A stretch of 64,000 nucleotides of DNA from Bacillota bacterium (GTDB lineage: Bacteria; Bacillota; Clostridia; Acetivibrionales; DSM-1351): NCBI GenBank assembly GCA_023391425.1, contig JAEWAX010000133.1, positions 1-64,000 of the forward strand, written 5' to 3'. Under the pieces are notes generated by a model that was given only the letters and a program-made list of their open reading frames with translations, was not told the origin of the DNA and did no database searches. This document shows positions 1-7,310 of this stretch, piece after piece. The position numbers and the translations under genes were made by a program. Position 1 is the stretch's first letter; each line of letters starts with the position of its first letter.

Positions 1-60
1 TGCTAGCGCAACTCCAACTGCTAATGCTGTTATTCTTTTTAAATTTAAAAATTTACTCAT
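1..60 (-). CDS. pstS: Phosphate ABC transporter substrate-binding protein PstS, N-terminal fragment cut by window edge
   Basis: Only the first 20 codons are in the window. They read MSKFLNLKRITALAVGVALA, which is a positively charged start followed by a hydrophobic signal-peptide core. The ATG at 58-60 is preceded by a clear GGAGG site near 68-73. The identity is inferred from position: it lies downstream of pstC and pstA on the same strand and has its own Pho-box-like upstream region at 390-427. PstS would be the secreted lipoprotein that captures inorganic phosphate for PstCA. The lipobox is beyond the window, so another exported protein cannot be excluded. Confidence 0.65.
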   Translation of the reverse strand, partial: MSKFLNLKRITALAVGVALA

Positions 61-162
61 TTTATTACCTCCATTTAGTTATATAATATTGTTCCTTTGA
101 GTAAATAGAGAGTTATTACCTGTGCCAATCGCTTTACGTAATTTGACTGTAATCTATTTACT

Positions 163-316
163 ACACTTTAATCTTCGCGGCGATACTAACCTCCTGTCCT
201 TCGTTCACGAGCTAAGTATCGCCAAGCTCCAAATAAGGGCGATAAAGAAAACTTAGCTTGTGCCGAGCCGCAGGTGATGGCAGAAGTTTAGTTGCACTTA
301 TACTTGTAAAGTGCTA
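163..316 (-). ncRNA. Structured leader element upstream of pstS
   Basis: This sits in the presumed 5' UTR of pstS, between a TATAAT-like -10 (353-358, minus strand) and the pstS start at 60. An outer stem pairs CACTTTA (164-170) with TAAAGTG (307-313). An inner stem pairs GGCGATACT (179-187) with AGTATCGCC (215-223). A competing pairing joins 206-216 to 252-262 (10 of 11 positions plus a G-U). The two inner pairings share bases 215-216, so they look partly exclusive, as in a switch. I do not recognise a known RNA family. It could also be an inserted repeat with no regulatory role. Confidence 0.4.
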
Positions 317-321
317 GAGTT

Positions 322-352
322 CAGAAAACTTCATCTGAACTAAGTCTTCTTT
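322..352. repeat. Hairpin repeat, copy F
   Basis: The stem GTTCAG / CTGAAC encloses an AAAACTTCAT loop and is followed by TAAGTCTTCTTTAT. The same loop and flank recur at 2693-2729, where the stem is GCTCAG / CTGAGC. The stem difference is compensatory, so the pairing is conserved between copies. Confidence 0.55.
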
Positions 353-427
353 ATTATATAAGCGTTTTTTAAAGAGAGTATTCAGTTCATGTTAATTATT
401 GTTAATAGACTATTAAGAAAGTTTAAC
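353..427 (-). promoter_or_regulatory. Candidate Pho box and promoter of pstS
   Basis: On the minus strand TTAA cores occur at 423-426, 413-416, 402-405 and 392-395, spaced 10-11 bases, several as TTAACA. A TATAAT (353-358) follows about 30 bases downstream. This resembles the PhoP/PhoB direct-repeat box of Firmicutes and has the same orientation as pstS. The spacing is less regular than in the pstC and pstB boxes. Confidence 0.5.
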
Positions 428-487
428 AATTATTTTCTCTACAGATTTAGCTATCATATTATATTTATCCAATACATTTAGCATTCC

Positions 488-556
488 GTTCATAAACAGA
501 GTTCTTGGCTTCAAGTGGAGTTTTTAATCCATCTGAAGCTTAGACATCGGATAAAA
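488..556. repeat. Hairpin repeat, copy C, of the CATAAACAGAGTTCTT family
   Basis: CATAAACAGAGTTCTT (491-506) opens an imperfect hairpin whose arms contain GCTTCAAGTGGA and TCCATCTGAAGC. It ends in GACATCGGATAAA. The opening and closing strings recur between phoB and phoR (5088-5265) and, in part, near 19610-19745. An inverted copy of the opening string lies at about 2806-2820. Confidence 0.55.
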
Positions 557-558
557 TA

Positions 559-638
559 AAAGACTTGAATAAGTTTTGTTCAGCATAAGCACTTTATCTG
601 TCAAAGTACTTAAGATTCACTAACAAATTCAAGTCTTT
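559..638 (-). terminator. Terminator-like hairpin after pstA
   Basis: AAAGACTTGAAT (559-570) pairs with ATTCAAGTCTTT (627-638), with a second nested stem inside the loop. On the minus strand it lies about 80 bases past the pstA stop and is followed by a T-rich stretch. It would separate the pstCA transcript from pstS. Confidence 0.5.
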
Positions 639-719
639 ATTTATATTAAGCTCAGTTTTCTGTATTGTAAATATTGCAGCATATATGTTATTTCGAATCG
701 AATTATTAACTCCTATAAT

Positions 720-1574
720 TTATTCCATAGACTTCTGATACTTATTCCTTAATACTATTGTTACTGCATTTGCTGTCAATAGAATAGCCAGAAGTACAAT
801 AATTCCAGCTGCCGCGAGATCCTTAAAATCTTCCTTTGGAAGACCCATCCAATAATATATTTGTAGTGGCAGTGCAGTAAATACAGAGGAAACTCCATCT
901 GGGAGCTTAGAAACATATGTTGCCGCACCTACCATTAGCAGTGGGGCACTCTCCCCTAAAGCTCTTGAAACAGATAGAATCACGCCAGTAAATATTCCTG
1001 GTAATGCAGCAGGTACTACTATCTTTCTAATTGTTTGCCATTTTGTAGCGCCCAATGCATACGACCCATGTCTTAGATACTGCGGAACAGCTTTAATAGC
1101 CTCCTGTGATGAAACAATTACTATAGGCAGCACAACCAGGGCCATTGTTAACGCACCCGAAAGAATACTCTTTCCAAAACCCAAGGTTCTAACAAAAACT
1201 GCTAAGCCCAACAACCCATACACAATTGACGGAGTACCCGATAGGTTTGAAACATTAATCTTGATAAATTTTGTAATCCAATTATTCTTAGCATACTCTT
1301 CTAAGTACACAGCTGTTCCTAAACCAACAGGTACCGCAAAAAATATTGTTAATACAATAATCCAAATACTTCCCATAATACCAGGCAGTATTCCAGCCTT
1401 ATTTGGAAACCTTGAAGGAAAGTTTGTAAAGAAGTGTTTTGTCAGAAACGGTATACCCCTCATAACTATATCAATAAGTAATATAGCCAATACAATTATT
1501 CCAATTAAAGTAACACAAAATATAACACCATGGAAAATAGAATTTTTCATTTTCCTATACTTTATATTATTCAT
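720..1574 (-). CDS. pstA: Phosphate ABC transporter permease PstA
   Basis: This is an inner-membrane subunit of the high-affinity phosphate importer. It pairs with PstC to form the channel and is driven by PstB. About six hydrophobic segments are visible, plus the cytoplasmic EAA-type loop (QTIRKIVVPAALPGIFTGV) that contacts the ATPase. GTPSIVYGLLGLAVFV is typical of PstA. The frame is open upstream to 1607, but the ATG at 1572-1574 is preferred because a GGTGGGAG site precedes it, giving 284 residues, normal for the family. It lies downstream of pstC with a short gap, in one transcription unit with it. Confidence 0.93.
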   Translation of the reverse strand: MNNIKYRKMKNSIFHGVIFCVTLIGIIVLAILLIDIVMRGIPFLTKHFFTNFPSRFPNKAGILPGIMGSIWIIVLTIFFAVPVGLGTAVYLEEYAKNNWITKFIKINVSNLSGTPSIVYGLLGLAVFVRTLGFGKSILSGALTMALVVLPIVIVSSQEAIKAVPQYLRHGSYALGATKWQTIRKIVVPAALPGIFTGVILSVSRALGESAPLLMVGAATYVSKLPDGVSSVFTALPLQIYYWMGLPKEDFKDLAAAGIIVLLAILLTANAVTIVLRNKYQKSME

Positions 1575-1646
1575 ACTCCCACCTTCTTGTCTATATAATT
1601 TCAACATATCACAATGCTATATATTTCTCTATTACATTTTTCACCT

Positions 1647-2582
1647 TTAGTATTCCTTTCTGTACTTTTCAACTATACGATTTGAAAGAATATTAAGCCC
1701 CAGAGTTATTAAGAACAGCAGTAATCCAACCGCAAACAGAGAATAGTATCCAACTGTTCCATGTGGATTATCACCTTGGCTAGCCTGTACAATAAATGAT
1801 GTCATGGTTTGAACACTCTGTAGTGGATTTAATGTCAAGTTTGGTCTTGCACCTGCTGCAATTGTTACTATCATTGTTTCACCTATTGCTCTTGAAATTG
1901 CAAGTACAAATGAAGCAGATATACCTGAAATAGCCGCCGGTACTACTACCTTCAATGAGGTTTCCATTTTCGTAGAGCCTAATGCTAATGCGCCTTGCCT
2001 CAGGCTATCAGGAACAGCTCTTAGTGCATCCTCACTTAATGATGAAACAAGAGGTATTATCATTATTCCTACAGCGATACCTGCGCTTAAAGCATTAAAT
2101 ATTTCAGTCTGCGGTATAAAATATTTCAAAAAAGGAGTTATTGTTGTTAGTGCAAAATATCCAAACACTATTGAAGGTATACCAGCCAACACCTCTAATA
2201 TTGGCTTAATAATTTTTCTAACTCTTTTGTTTGCATATTCACTTAAATAGATAGCAGTAAATAAGCCAATAGGAATTGCAATTATAGCTGCAATAAACGT
2301 TATCAATAGTGTTCCACATACCAATGGCAAAACACCAAAGCTAGGCTCACTAAATAATGGAGTCCACACTTTTCCAAAAAGAAAGTCCTTTATTGAAATC
2401 TCTGTAAAAAATCCTAACGAATCTTTAAGTAAGGAAATTATTATTCCTAATGTTGTTAAAATCGTGATAATGGCAAACAAAAACAATATATTTTTCGCTA
2501 TAATATTTGAAGCCTTCATTCTTTTAATCCTGTTTTTATTGGTAACTTTTTTACTTTGTATAACATTTGTCGTATCTGTCAT
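1647..2582 (-). CDS. pstC: Phosphate ABC transporter permease PstC
   Basis: This is the second membrane subunit of the PstSCAB importer. It has a cytoplasmic basic N-terminus, a first membrane segment near residues 30-55, and the permease core with GIPSIVFGYFAL. The coupling loop is SLKVVVPAAISGISASFV. The frame is open to 2603, but the ATG at 2580-2582 has AGGAGG nine bases upstream, giving 311 residues. It is the first gene of the minus-strand unit and is divergent from pstB. A three-repeat Pho box lies just upstream, so induction by phosphate starvation is likely. Confidence 0.94.
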   Translation of the reverse strand: MTDTTNVIQSKKVTNKNRIKRMKASNIIAKNILFLFAIITILTTLGIIISLLKDSLGFFTEISIKDFLFGKVWTPLFSEPSFGVLPLVCGTLLITFIAAIIAIPIGLFTAIYLSEYANKRVRKIIKPILEVLAGIPSIVFGYFALTTITPFLKYFIPQTEIFNALSAGIAVGIMIIPLVSSLSEDALRAVPDSLRQGALALGSTKMETSLKVVVPAAISGISASFVLAISRAIGETMIVTIAAGARPNLTLNPLQSVQTMTSFIVQASQGDNPHGTVGYYSLFAVGLLLFLITLGLNILSNRIVEKYRKEY

Positions 2583-2645
2583 ATCCACAGCCCTCCTTTT
2601 CAAAGTAATATTATCATTATCGCTCTTATTCTAAAAGTAAACTGC

Positions 2646-2675
2646 TGTTAAGCATTTGTTAACAGAATGTTAAAT
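2646..2675 (-). promoter_or_regulatory. Pho box of pstC (three repeats, 11-base phase)
   Basis: Read on the minus strand, TTAACA occurs three times (TGTTAA at 2646, 2657 and 2668 on the plus strand), each exactly 11 bases apart. This matches the PhoP-type direct repeat TTAACA-N5 of Firmicutes. A TAGAAT-like -10 lies a few bases downstream toward pstC. Its orientation matches the gene, as expected for activation. Confidence 0.75.
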
Positions 2676-2692
2676 TGGAGAAAAGTCTAGCT

Positions 2693-2729
2693 AAGCTCAG
2701 CAAACTTCATCTGAGCTAAGTCTTCTTTA
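2693..2729. repeat. Hairpin repeat, copy E
   Basis: GCTCAG and CTGAGC form a stem around CAAACTTCAT, followed by TAAGTCTTCTTTAT. It is a near copy of 322-352 with a compensatory stem change. It lies in the pstC-pstB divergent region. Confidence 0.5.
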
Positions 2730-2854
2730 TATTTTAGCCCAAAATCGCTTAATTATTGGCAGGTAAGAACAAATAATGATATTTTCAAAAAACTCTGAAT
2801 ACAAGAACTCTGTTTATGTAAATACTATCCATAAACCAACCTAATTAAATTTTA

Positions 2855-2892
2855 TTAACGCTAAATTAACATAGAATTAAACCTACATTAAA
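2855..2892 (+). promoter_or_regulatory. Pho box of pstB (four repeats, 11-base phase)
   Basis: TTAAC or TTAAA begins at 2855, 2866, 2877 and 2888, each 11 bases apart on the plus strand. The box lies about 60 bases before the pstB start, in the same orientation. A TATACT or TATTAT just downstream could be the -10. Confidence 0.7.
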
Positions 2893-2949
2893 AATATACT
2901 GATATTATTAAATTACTCAATAAGTCATTTATAATAAAGGAATGAAAAT

Positions 2950-3708
2950 ATGACAAATGATTATTCAATAACAACAAAAAATTTAAATCTCTTTTATGGA
3001 GATTTTCAAGCACTAAAAGATGTTTCAATTGAAATCCCAAGTAAACAAGTCACCGCCTTTATTGGCCCATCTGGTTGTGGAAAATCTACATTTTTAAAGA
3101 CCCTCAACCGAATGAATGATCTTGTTGCAAATGTCAAAATCACTGGAGATGTATTTTTTGACGGTTTGAATGTTTATAAGGAATATGATATAGTTGAATT
3201 AAGAAAAAATATTGGTATGGTTTTTCAAAAACCGAACCCATTTCCAATGACTATATATGATAATATAGCCTATGGGCCGAGAATTCATGGTATAAAATCT
3301 AAATCAAAGTTAGATGATATTGTTGAAAACAGTCTCAGAAATAGTGCTCTTTGGGATGAGGTAAAAGATAGATTGAAGCAAAACGCATTAGGCTTATCTG
3401 GTGGGCAGCAACAGCGGTTATGTATAGCTAGAGTCTTAGCAGTTGAGCCAGAAGTAGTTTTAATGGATGAACCTACCTCTGCCCTAGACCCTATTTCAAC
3501 TCTTAAGATAGAGGACTTAATTGAAGAGTTAAAGCAGAACTATACAATAATTATAGTTACTCATAATATGCAGCAGGCGGCTAGAATATCAGATATAACT
3601 GCTTTTTTCCTTCATGGAGAAATTGTGGAGTCTGGTAATACAAATCAATTATTTAGTACTCCAAAAAATAAGAAGACTGAAGACTATATTACTGGGAGAT
3701 TTGGATAA
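2950..3708 (+). CDS. pstB: Phosphate ABC transporter ATP-binding protein PstB
   Basis: This ATPase powers phosphate import through PstCA. Visible motifs in order are the Walker A motif GPSGCGKST (about residues 38-46), the ABC signature LSGGQQQR, Walker B VVLMDEPTSALDP and the switch histidine in IIIVTHNMQQ. The signature context LGLSGGQQQRLCIARVLAVEP is characteristic of PstB. At 252 residues the length is normal. It is the first gene of pstB-phoU-phoB-phoR, separated from the permease genes, which lie divergently; the usual order has pstB after pstA. Confidence 0.96.
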   Translation: MTNDYSITTKNLNLFYGDFQALKDVSIEIPSKQVTAFIGPSGCGKSTFLKTLNRMNDLVANVKITGDVFFDGLNVYKEYDIVELRKNIGMVFQKPNPFPMTIYDNIAYGPRIHGIKSKSKLDDIVENSLRNSALWDEVKDRLKQNALGLSGGQQQRLCIARVLAVEPEVVLMDEPTSALDPISTLKIEDLIEELKQNYTIIIVTHNMQQAARISDITAFFLHGEIVESGNTNQLFSTPKNKKTEDYITGRFG

Positions 3709-3721
3709 GAGGTGACATTAA

Positions 3722-4387
3722 ATGGTTAGAAATTCATTCGAGAAAGAACTTGAGCTATTACAAGGCCTAATGGTTAAGATGGCAGGTTTAGTAGAAGAAT
3801 CCATCGAAAACTCAATAATTGCATTAAAAAAGCAAGATATTAACTTAGCAAAGCAAGTATATGAAAGCGACGATACCATTGATGACTTAGAAAGTAAGAT
3901 TGAAAAGATATGTATTAATTTAATAGCTAGACAACAACCTCTAGCAAAGGATTTAAGAACGATAAGTACGGCACTGAAAGTCATTACAGACATGGAACGT
4001 ATTGCTGACCAAGCTGCCGACATTTCAGAATTAACTATTAGAATGTCTGGGATGAAATACATTAAACCATTAATAGATATACCTATAATGGCAGATCTTG
4101 CAAAAAAGATGGTCATTAAATCCATTGATTCCTATATCAAGCAGGATATTATTCTCGCAAAAGAAGTTTGCGACAGTGATGACGAGGTTGACGATATGTT
4201 TTCAAAGATTGTCTTAGAACTTATAAATATGATTAAAAATAATCCTGAGACAACTGAGCAAGCTACTGATTTTATGTTTATAGTTAAGTACTTGGAACGT
4301 ATTGGTGACCATGCTACAAATATCGCTGAATGGGTTGTCTTTAATGTTACAGGTTCACATGAACACTTGGCCAGAACTAATGAATAG
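3722..4387 (+). CDS. phoU: Phosphate signalling regulator PhoU
   Basis: PhoU links the Pst transporter to the PhoR kinase and damps the Pho response when phosphate is plentiful. The 221-residue helical protein has the two-repeat PhoU fold. Each repeat carries a metal-binding ExxxD-type motif: DMERIADQAADISE in the first half and YLERIGDHATNIAEW in the second. It begins 13 bases after the pstB stop, with an AGAGGTGAC ribosome site overlapping that stop, so translation is probably coupled. phoB follows 10 bases later. Confidence 0.95.
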   Translation: MVRNSFEKELELLQGLMVKMAGLVEESIENSIIALKKQDINLAKQVYESDDTIDDLESKIEKICINLIARQQPLAKDLRTISTALKVITDMERIADQAADISELTIRMSGMKYIKPLIDIPIMADLAKKMVIKSIDSYIKQDIILAKEVCDSDDEVDDMFSKIVLELINMIKNNPETTEQATDFMFIVKYLERIGDHATNIAEWVVFNVTGSHEHLARTNE

Positions 4388-4397
4388 AGGTGGCGCA

Positions 4398-5105
4398 ATG
4401 TCTAAACAAACTATTTTTGTAGTTGAAGATGAGATGCACATACAGCAATTAATCAAATATAACCTTGAGGCCAATAGCTTTAAGGTTACTGTTTTTGATA
4501 ACGGTGAAGATTTATTATCTTATAGCCTTGAAAATATTCCAGACTTATTTATTTTGGATATTATGCTCCCTGGTATAGATGGTTTAGAAGTCTGTAGGCA
4601 ATTAAAACAAAACTCATTGACTAAAAGTATTCCCATAATTATGCTTACTGCAAAAAGTGAGGAGTTTGATAAGGTACTTGGCCTAGAATTGGGAGCTGAC
4701 GACTATATTACCAAGCCATTTAGCGTACGAGAATTATTGGCTAGAATTAAGGCTTTGTTTAGAAGAATTAACACTGTTATTGAGCCAAAGGCTGATATCA
4801 TATCTCATGCTGATATAACTATTGACTGCACTAGGAGAGAAGTATACAAAGGCGACAAACTAATAGAAATGCCATTAAAGGAATTTGAACTTCTTAAAAT
4901 GTTAATTTTGAATAAAGGCAAAGTTCTATCCAGAGAGCATCTCCTAGATAAAATATGGGGTTTTGATTATTATGGAGAGACTAGAACTGTTGATGTACAT
5001 ATTCGATACTTGCGTCAAAAGATTGAGGATAATGATGAGAATCCCACCTTTATAGAAACCATACGTGGCATAGGATACCGCTTCAACGATAAACAGAGTT
5101 CTTAG
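4398..5105 (+). CDS. phoB: Phosphate response regulator PhoB/PhoP (OmpR family)
   Basis: This DNA-binding response regulator is phosphorylated by PhoR. The receiver domain (residues 1-120) has the acidic pair ED at 10-11, the phospho-acceptor D54 in FILDIMLPG and the conserved K in DYITKPF. A winged-helix domain fills residues 130-235, ending ETIRGIGYRF. The frame is open to 4302, but the ATG at 4398 with AGAGGTGG upstream gives the normal 235 residues. Its last codons (DKQSS-stop) lie inside an intergenic repeat that starts at 5088, so the repeat supplies the stop codon. It should bind the Pho boxes in this window. Confidence 0.95.
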   Translation: MSKQTIFVVEDEMHIQQLIKYNLEANSFKVTVFDNGEDLLSYSLENIPDLFILDIMLPGIDGLEVCRQLKQNSLTKSIPIIMLTAKSEEFDKVLGLELGADDYITKPFSVRELLARIKALFRRINTVIEPKADIISHADITIDCTRREVYKGDKLIEMPLKEFELLKMLILNKGKVLSREHLLDKIWGFDYYGETRTVDVHIRYLRQKIEDNDENPTFIETIRGIGYRFNDKQSS

Positions 5106-5142
5106 GTTTAGAGGAGTGCCTTTCTCCTATAAACCTTAGAAA
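5088..5142. repeat. Hairpin repeat, copy A1 (overlaps the phoB 3' end)
   Basis: GATAAACAGAGTTCTTAGG is followed by a strong hairpin with arms TTCTTAGGTTTA and TAAACCTTAGAA. An almost identical copy lies at 5212-5265. The first 18 bases are read as the end of phoB. It may also act as a terminator or processing site between phoB and phoR. Confidence 0.75.
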
Positions 5143-5211
5143 TCGTTATCCAGGGCCGTAGCACCGCTTTATTGCCGCGTTAAACGAGAAAATTAGCGGT
5201 GGTAGGCATCG
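5143..5211. repeat. GCCGTAGCACCGCT hairpin module
   Basis: ATCCAGGGCCGTAGCACCGC pairs imperfectly with AGCGGTGGTAGGCATCGGAT across a variable loop. A related module lies at about 19677-19740 (GAGCCGTAGCACCGCT and AGCGGCGCTAGACATCGGAT). The ends are conserved and the loops are not, which suggests a structured or mobile small element. Confidence 0.6.
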
Positions 5212-5265
5212 GATAAACAGAGTTCTTAGGTTTAGAGGAGTGCCTTTCTCCTATAAACCTTAGAA
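5212..5265. repeat. Hairpin repeat, copy A2
   Basis: This is a near-exact direct copy of 5088-5142, with the same stem and loop. It ends about 20 bases before the phoR ribosome site. Together with A1 and the middle module it forms a tandem unit of roughly 124 bases. Confidence 0.75.
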
Positions 5266-5299
5266 CTCGTGTAAGATATTCCTTTGGAGGTGCATTTTA

Positions 5300-7093
5300 T
5301 TGAAGAATAGAATTGTAAAATACACTATTTTACTTGTAATTATTGCAACAGCTATTACAGGCATATTTACATATGCACTTGCACAATATTTTTATAAGTC
5401 TGAGGTCCGAAACAGTAATGAAAATACTGCTATTTTATTATCACATCAAATTGAAGAGCACTCTCTTTCTAATAAAACAATTGATTATGATAAGCTTGCT
5501 AAAGACTATGCAAGACTCTTAAACAATAAGGCTCCCAGTAGTGAAAACTTCACTTTTGCCACCAGAATTACAATCATCGACTATAAAGGTACTGTATTAG
5601 GTGAATCAGATTCAAATATCATTGAAATGCAAAATCATTTAGACAGGAAAGAAATTAAAGAAGCAATTCAAGGTAAAGTCGGAACTGATGAACGTTTTAG
5701 TGAAACAATGAAGATTTCCTACCTCTATGTTGCACTTCCTATGCAAAGTAGAAATATCATTGTTAGAGTTTCTGTCCCGCTTTATCAAATAAACTCAATT
5801 AATAAGGCTTTTTTATTTTATACTATATTAGGTGTATTAGTAGGCCTATTACTTACTATTGTAATTTCAGTTAAGTTTTCTAAAGTTATTACCTCCCCTA
5901 TAAATCTGCTTATAAATACTTCCAAAGAAATTGCAAACGGCAACTATAAAAAAAGAGTGGATATACATTCTAAAGACGAAATTGGAGAATTAGCAATTAC
6001 TTTTAATGAAATGGCAGATAAACTTGATAACACTCTTTGCGGGATATTAGATAAAAATGTAAGAGTGGACACCATAATTAATAGTATGAGAGATGGAATT
6101 ATAGCAATTGACACAAACTATAAGATACTGATTATTAATACAATTGCTTGTGATATATTTGGTATTAAACATGGACCAGGAATTATTGGAAAAAACTTGC
6201 TAGACATTACTAGAAATTCAAAAGTAAATTCATTTCTTAAAGATACAATTAAAGATAATATTGCCTTGACAGATGAGATAACTATATTTTCACCAAAAAT
6301 GGATAGTGATTTCACATATAAGATATATACTAATCCTATAAAAAATACTGATGTGAATCATAAAAATGCTGGTGGTGTTATTACTCTACACGATTTAACT
6401 TCAGTTAAAAAACTAGAACTAATACGTACTCAATTTGTTTCCAATGTCACTCATGAATTAAAAACCCCACTAACTTCCATAAGAGGCTTTGTAGAAACCT
6501 TAAAAAATGGTGCTATTGACGATACTGCTGTAGCTACAAAGTTTTTGGATATAATTGATATTGAGGCCGAACGACTTTATATTTTAATCAATGATATTCT
6601 TCAATTATCCGAAATTGAAAGTATGCGTAAGGATGATCAGGTAACCCAAACCAACCTAAATTTAATTATTGATGAAGTTGTTACATTATTAGAAACTTCT
6701 GCAAATAAAAAAAATATTACACTTGAAGTAGATGTTCAACCAAATATAATAATTGAAGTTAATAATTATAGAATTAAACAGATGTTAATAAATTTAATTG
6801 ATAATGCAATAAAGTATAACATTGAAAATGGAACAGTTTTCATAAAAGCCAACAAGTCAAATGGAAAAACTATAATATCTATTAAGGATACTGGTATAGG
6901 TATTCCTGAAAAACACCATTCTAGAATTTTTGAAAGATTTTACAGGGTTGACAAGGGCCGCTCCAGAAATATGGGTGGTACAGGTTTAGGACTTTCAATT
7001 GTAAAGCACATTGTTAACCTATACAGTGGTGATATTCGTATTATAAGTGCACCAGGTCAAGGTACTGAATTTATTATTCAGCTTCCACTTTAG
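5300..7093 (+). CDS. phoR: Phosphate sensor histidine kinase PhoR
   Basis: This membrane kinase phosphorylates PhoB under phosphate limitation. Its order is membrane segment (8-30), extracytoplasmic sensor (about 31-170), second membrane segment (172-195), HAMP (196-250), PAS domain (about 255-360), HisKA with H385 in VTHELKTPLTS, and HATPase with N (LIDNAIKYN), DTGIGIP and GGTGLGLSI boxes. The start is TTG at 5300 with GGAGG nine bases upstream; no better ATG is in frame. The gene follows phoB after a 195-base repeat-filled gap. A further hairpin repeat begins at the base after its stop codon. Confidence 0.95.
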   Translation: MKNRIVKYTILLVIIATAITGIFTYALAQYFYKSEVRNSNENTAILLSHQIEEHSLSNKTIDYDKLAKDYARLLNNKAPSSENFTFATRITIIDYKGTVLGESDSNIIEMQNHLDRKEIKEAIQGKVGTDERFSETMKISYLYVALPMQSRNIIVRVSVPLYQINSINKAFLFYTILGVLVGLLLTIVISVKFSKVITSPINLLINTSKEIANGNYKKRVDIHSKDEIGELAITFNEMADKLDNTLCGILDKNVRVDTIINSMRDGIIAIDTNYKILIINTIACDIFGIKHGPGIIGKNLLDITRNSKVNSFLKDTIKDNIALTDEITIFSPKMDSDFTYKIYTNPIKNTDVNHKNAGGVITLHDLTSVKKLELIRTQFVSNVTHELKTPLTSIRGFVETLKNGAIDDTAVATKFLDIIDIEAERLYILINDILQLSEIESMRKDDQVTQTNLNLIIDEVVTLLETSANKKNITLEVDVQPNIIIEVNNYRIKQMLINLIDNAIKYNIENGTVFIKANKSNGKTIISIKDTGIGIPEKHHSRIFERFYRVDKGRSRNMGGTGLGLSIVKHIVNLYSGDIRIISAPGQGTEFIIQLPL

Positions 7094-7135
7094 TTCTTAG
7101 GTTTAGAGAGTGCTTTGCTCTCATAAACCTAAGAA
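7094..7135. repeat. Hairpin repeat, copy B, at the phoR stop
   Basis: TTCTTAGGTTTAGAGAG pairs with CTCTCATAAACCTAAGAA. It is the same hairpin family as 5088-5142 with a different apical stem, and is followed by the family string AAATCTGTTATCCAG. It abuts the phoR TAG stop. Confidence 0.7.
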
Positions 7136-7156
7136 ATCTGTTATCCAGTACTGTAT

Positions 7157-7263
7157 ACATGGACGGTATTTCTTATATTTATAACAAGAATACCGTCCAT
7201 GTGTTAATTTGTAGCTATTTACAAGGAAACAGCCAGAGGATTAATCCTCTGGCTGTTTCCTTG
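7157..7263. terminator. Two strong hairpins between phoR and cbpA
   Basis: The first hairpin (7157-7202) pairs ATGGACGGTATT with AATACCGTCCAT. The second (7222-7263) is a perfect 42-base palindrome with arms CAAGGAAACAGCCAGAGGAT. Convergent genes flank them, so a bidirectional termination role is likely. Confidence 0.75.
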
Positions 7264-7310
7264 AAGTTTTGCCATACGTGTATATGTATCATTTCAGTTG
7301 AGAGCCATAA

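Noticed and set aside
163..316. A known riboswitch upstream of pstS
   Set aside because: No conserved core of TPP, SAM, FMN, lysine, cobalamin, glycine, purine or c-di-GMP riboswitches was recognised; kept only as a structured element.
3718..4125. 135-codon frame antisense to phoU
   Set aside because: It is a mirror frame of phoU with no start signal.
5088..5265. CRISPR-like direct repeats between phoB and phoR
   Set aside because: Only two direct copies, each of about 54 bases and themselves hairpins, with no series of equal spacers and no cas genes.
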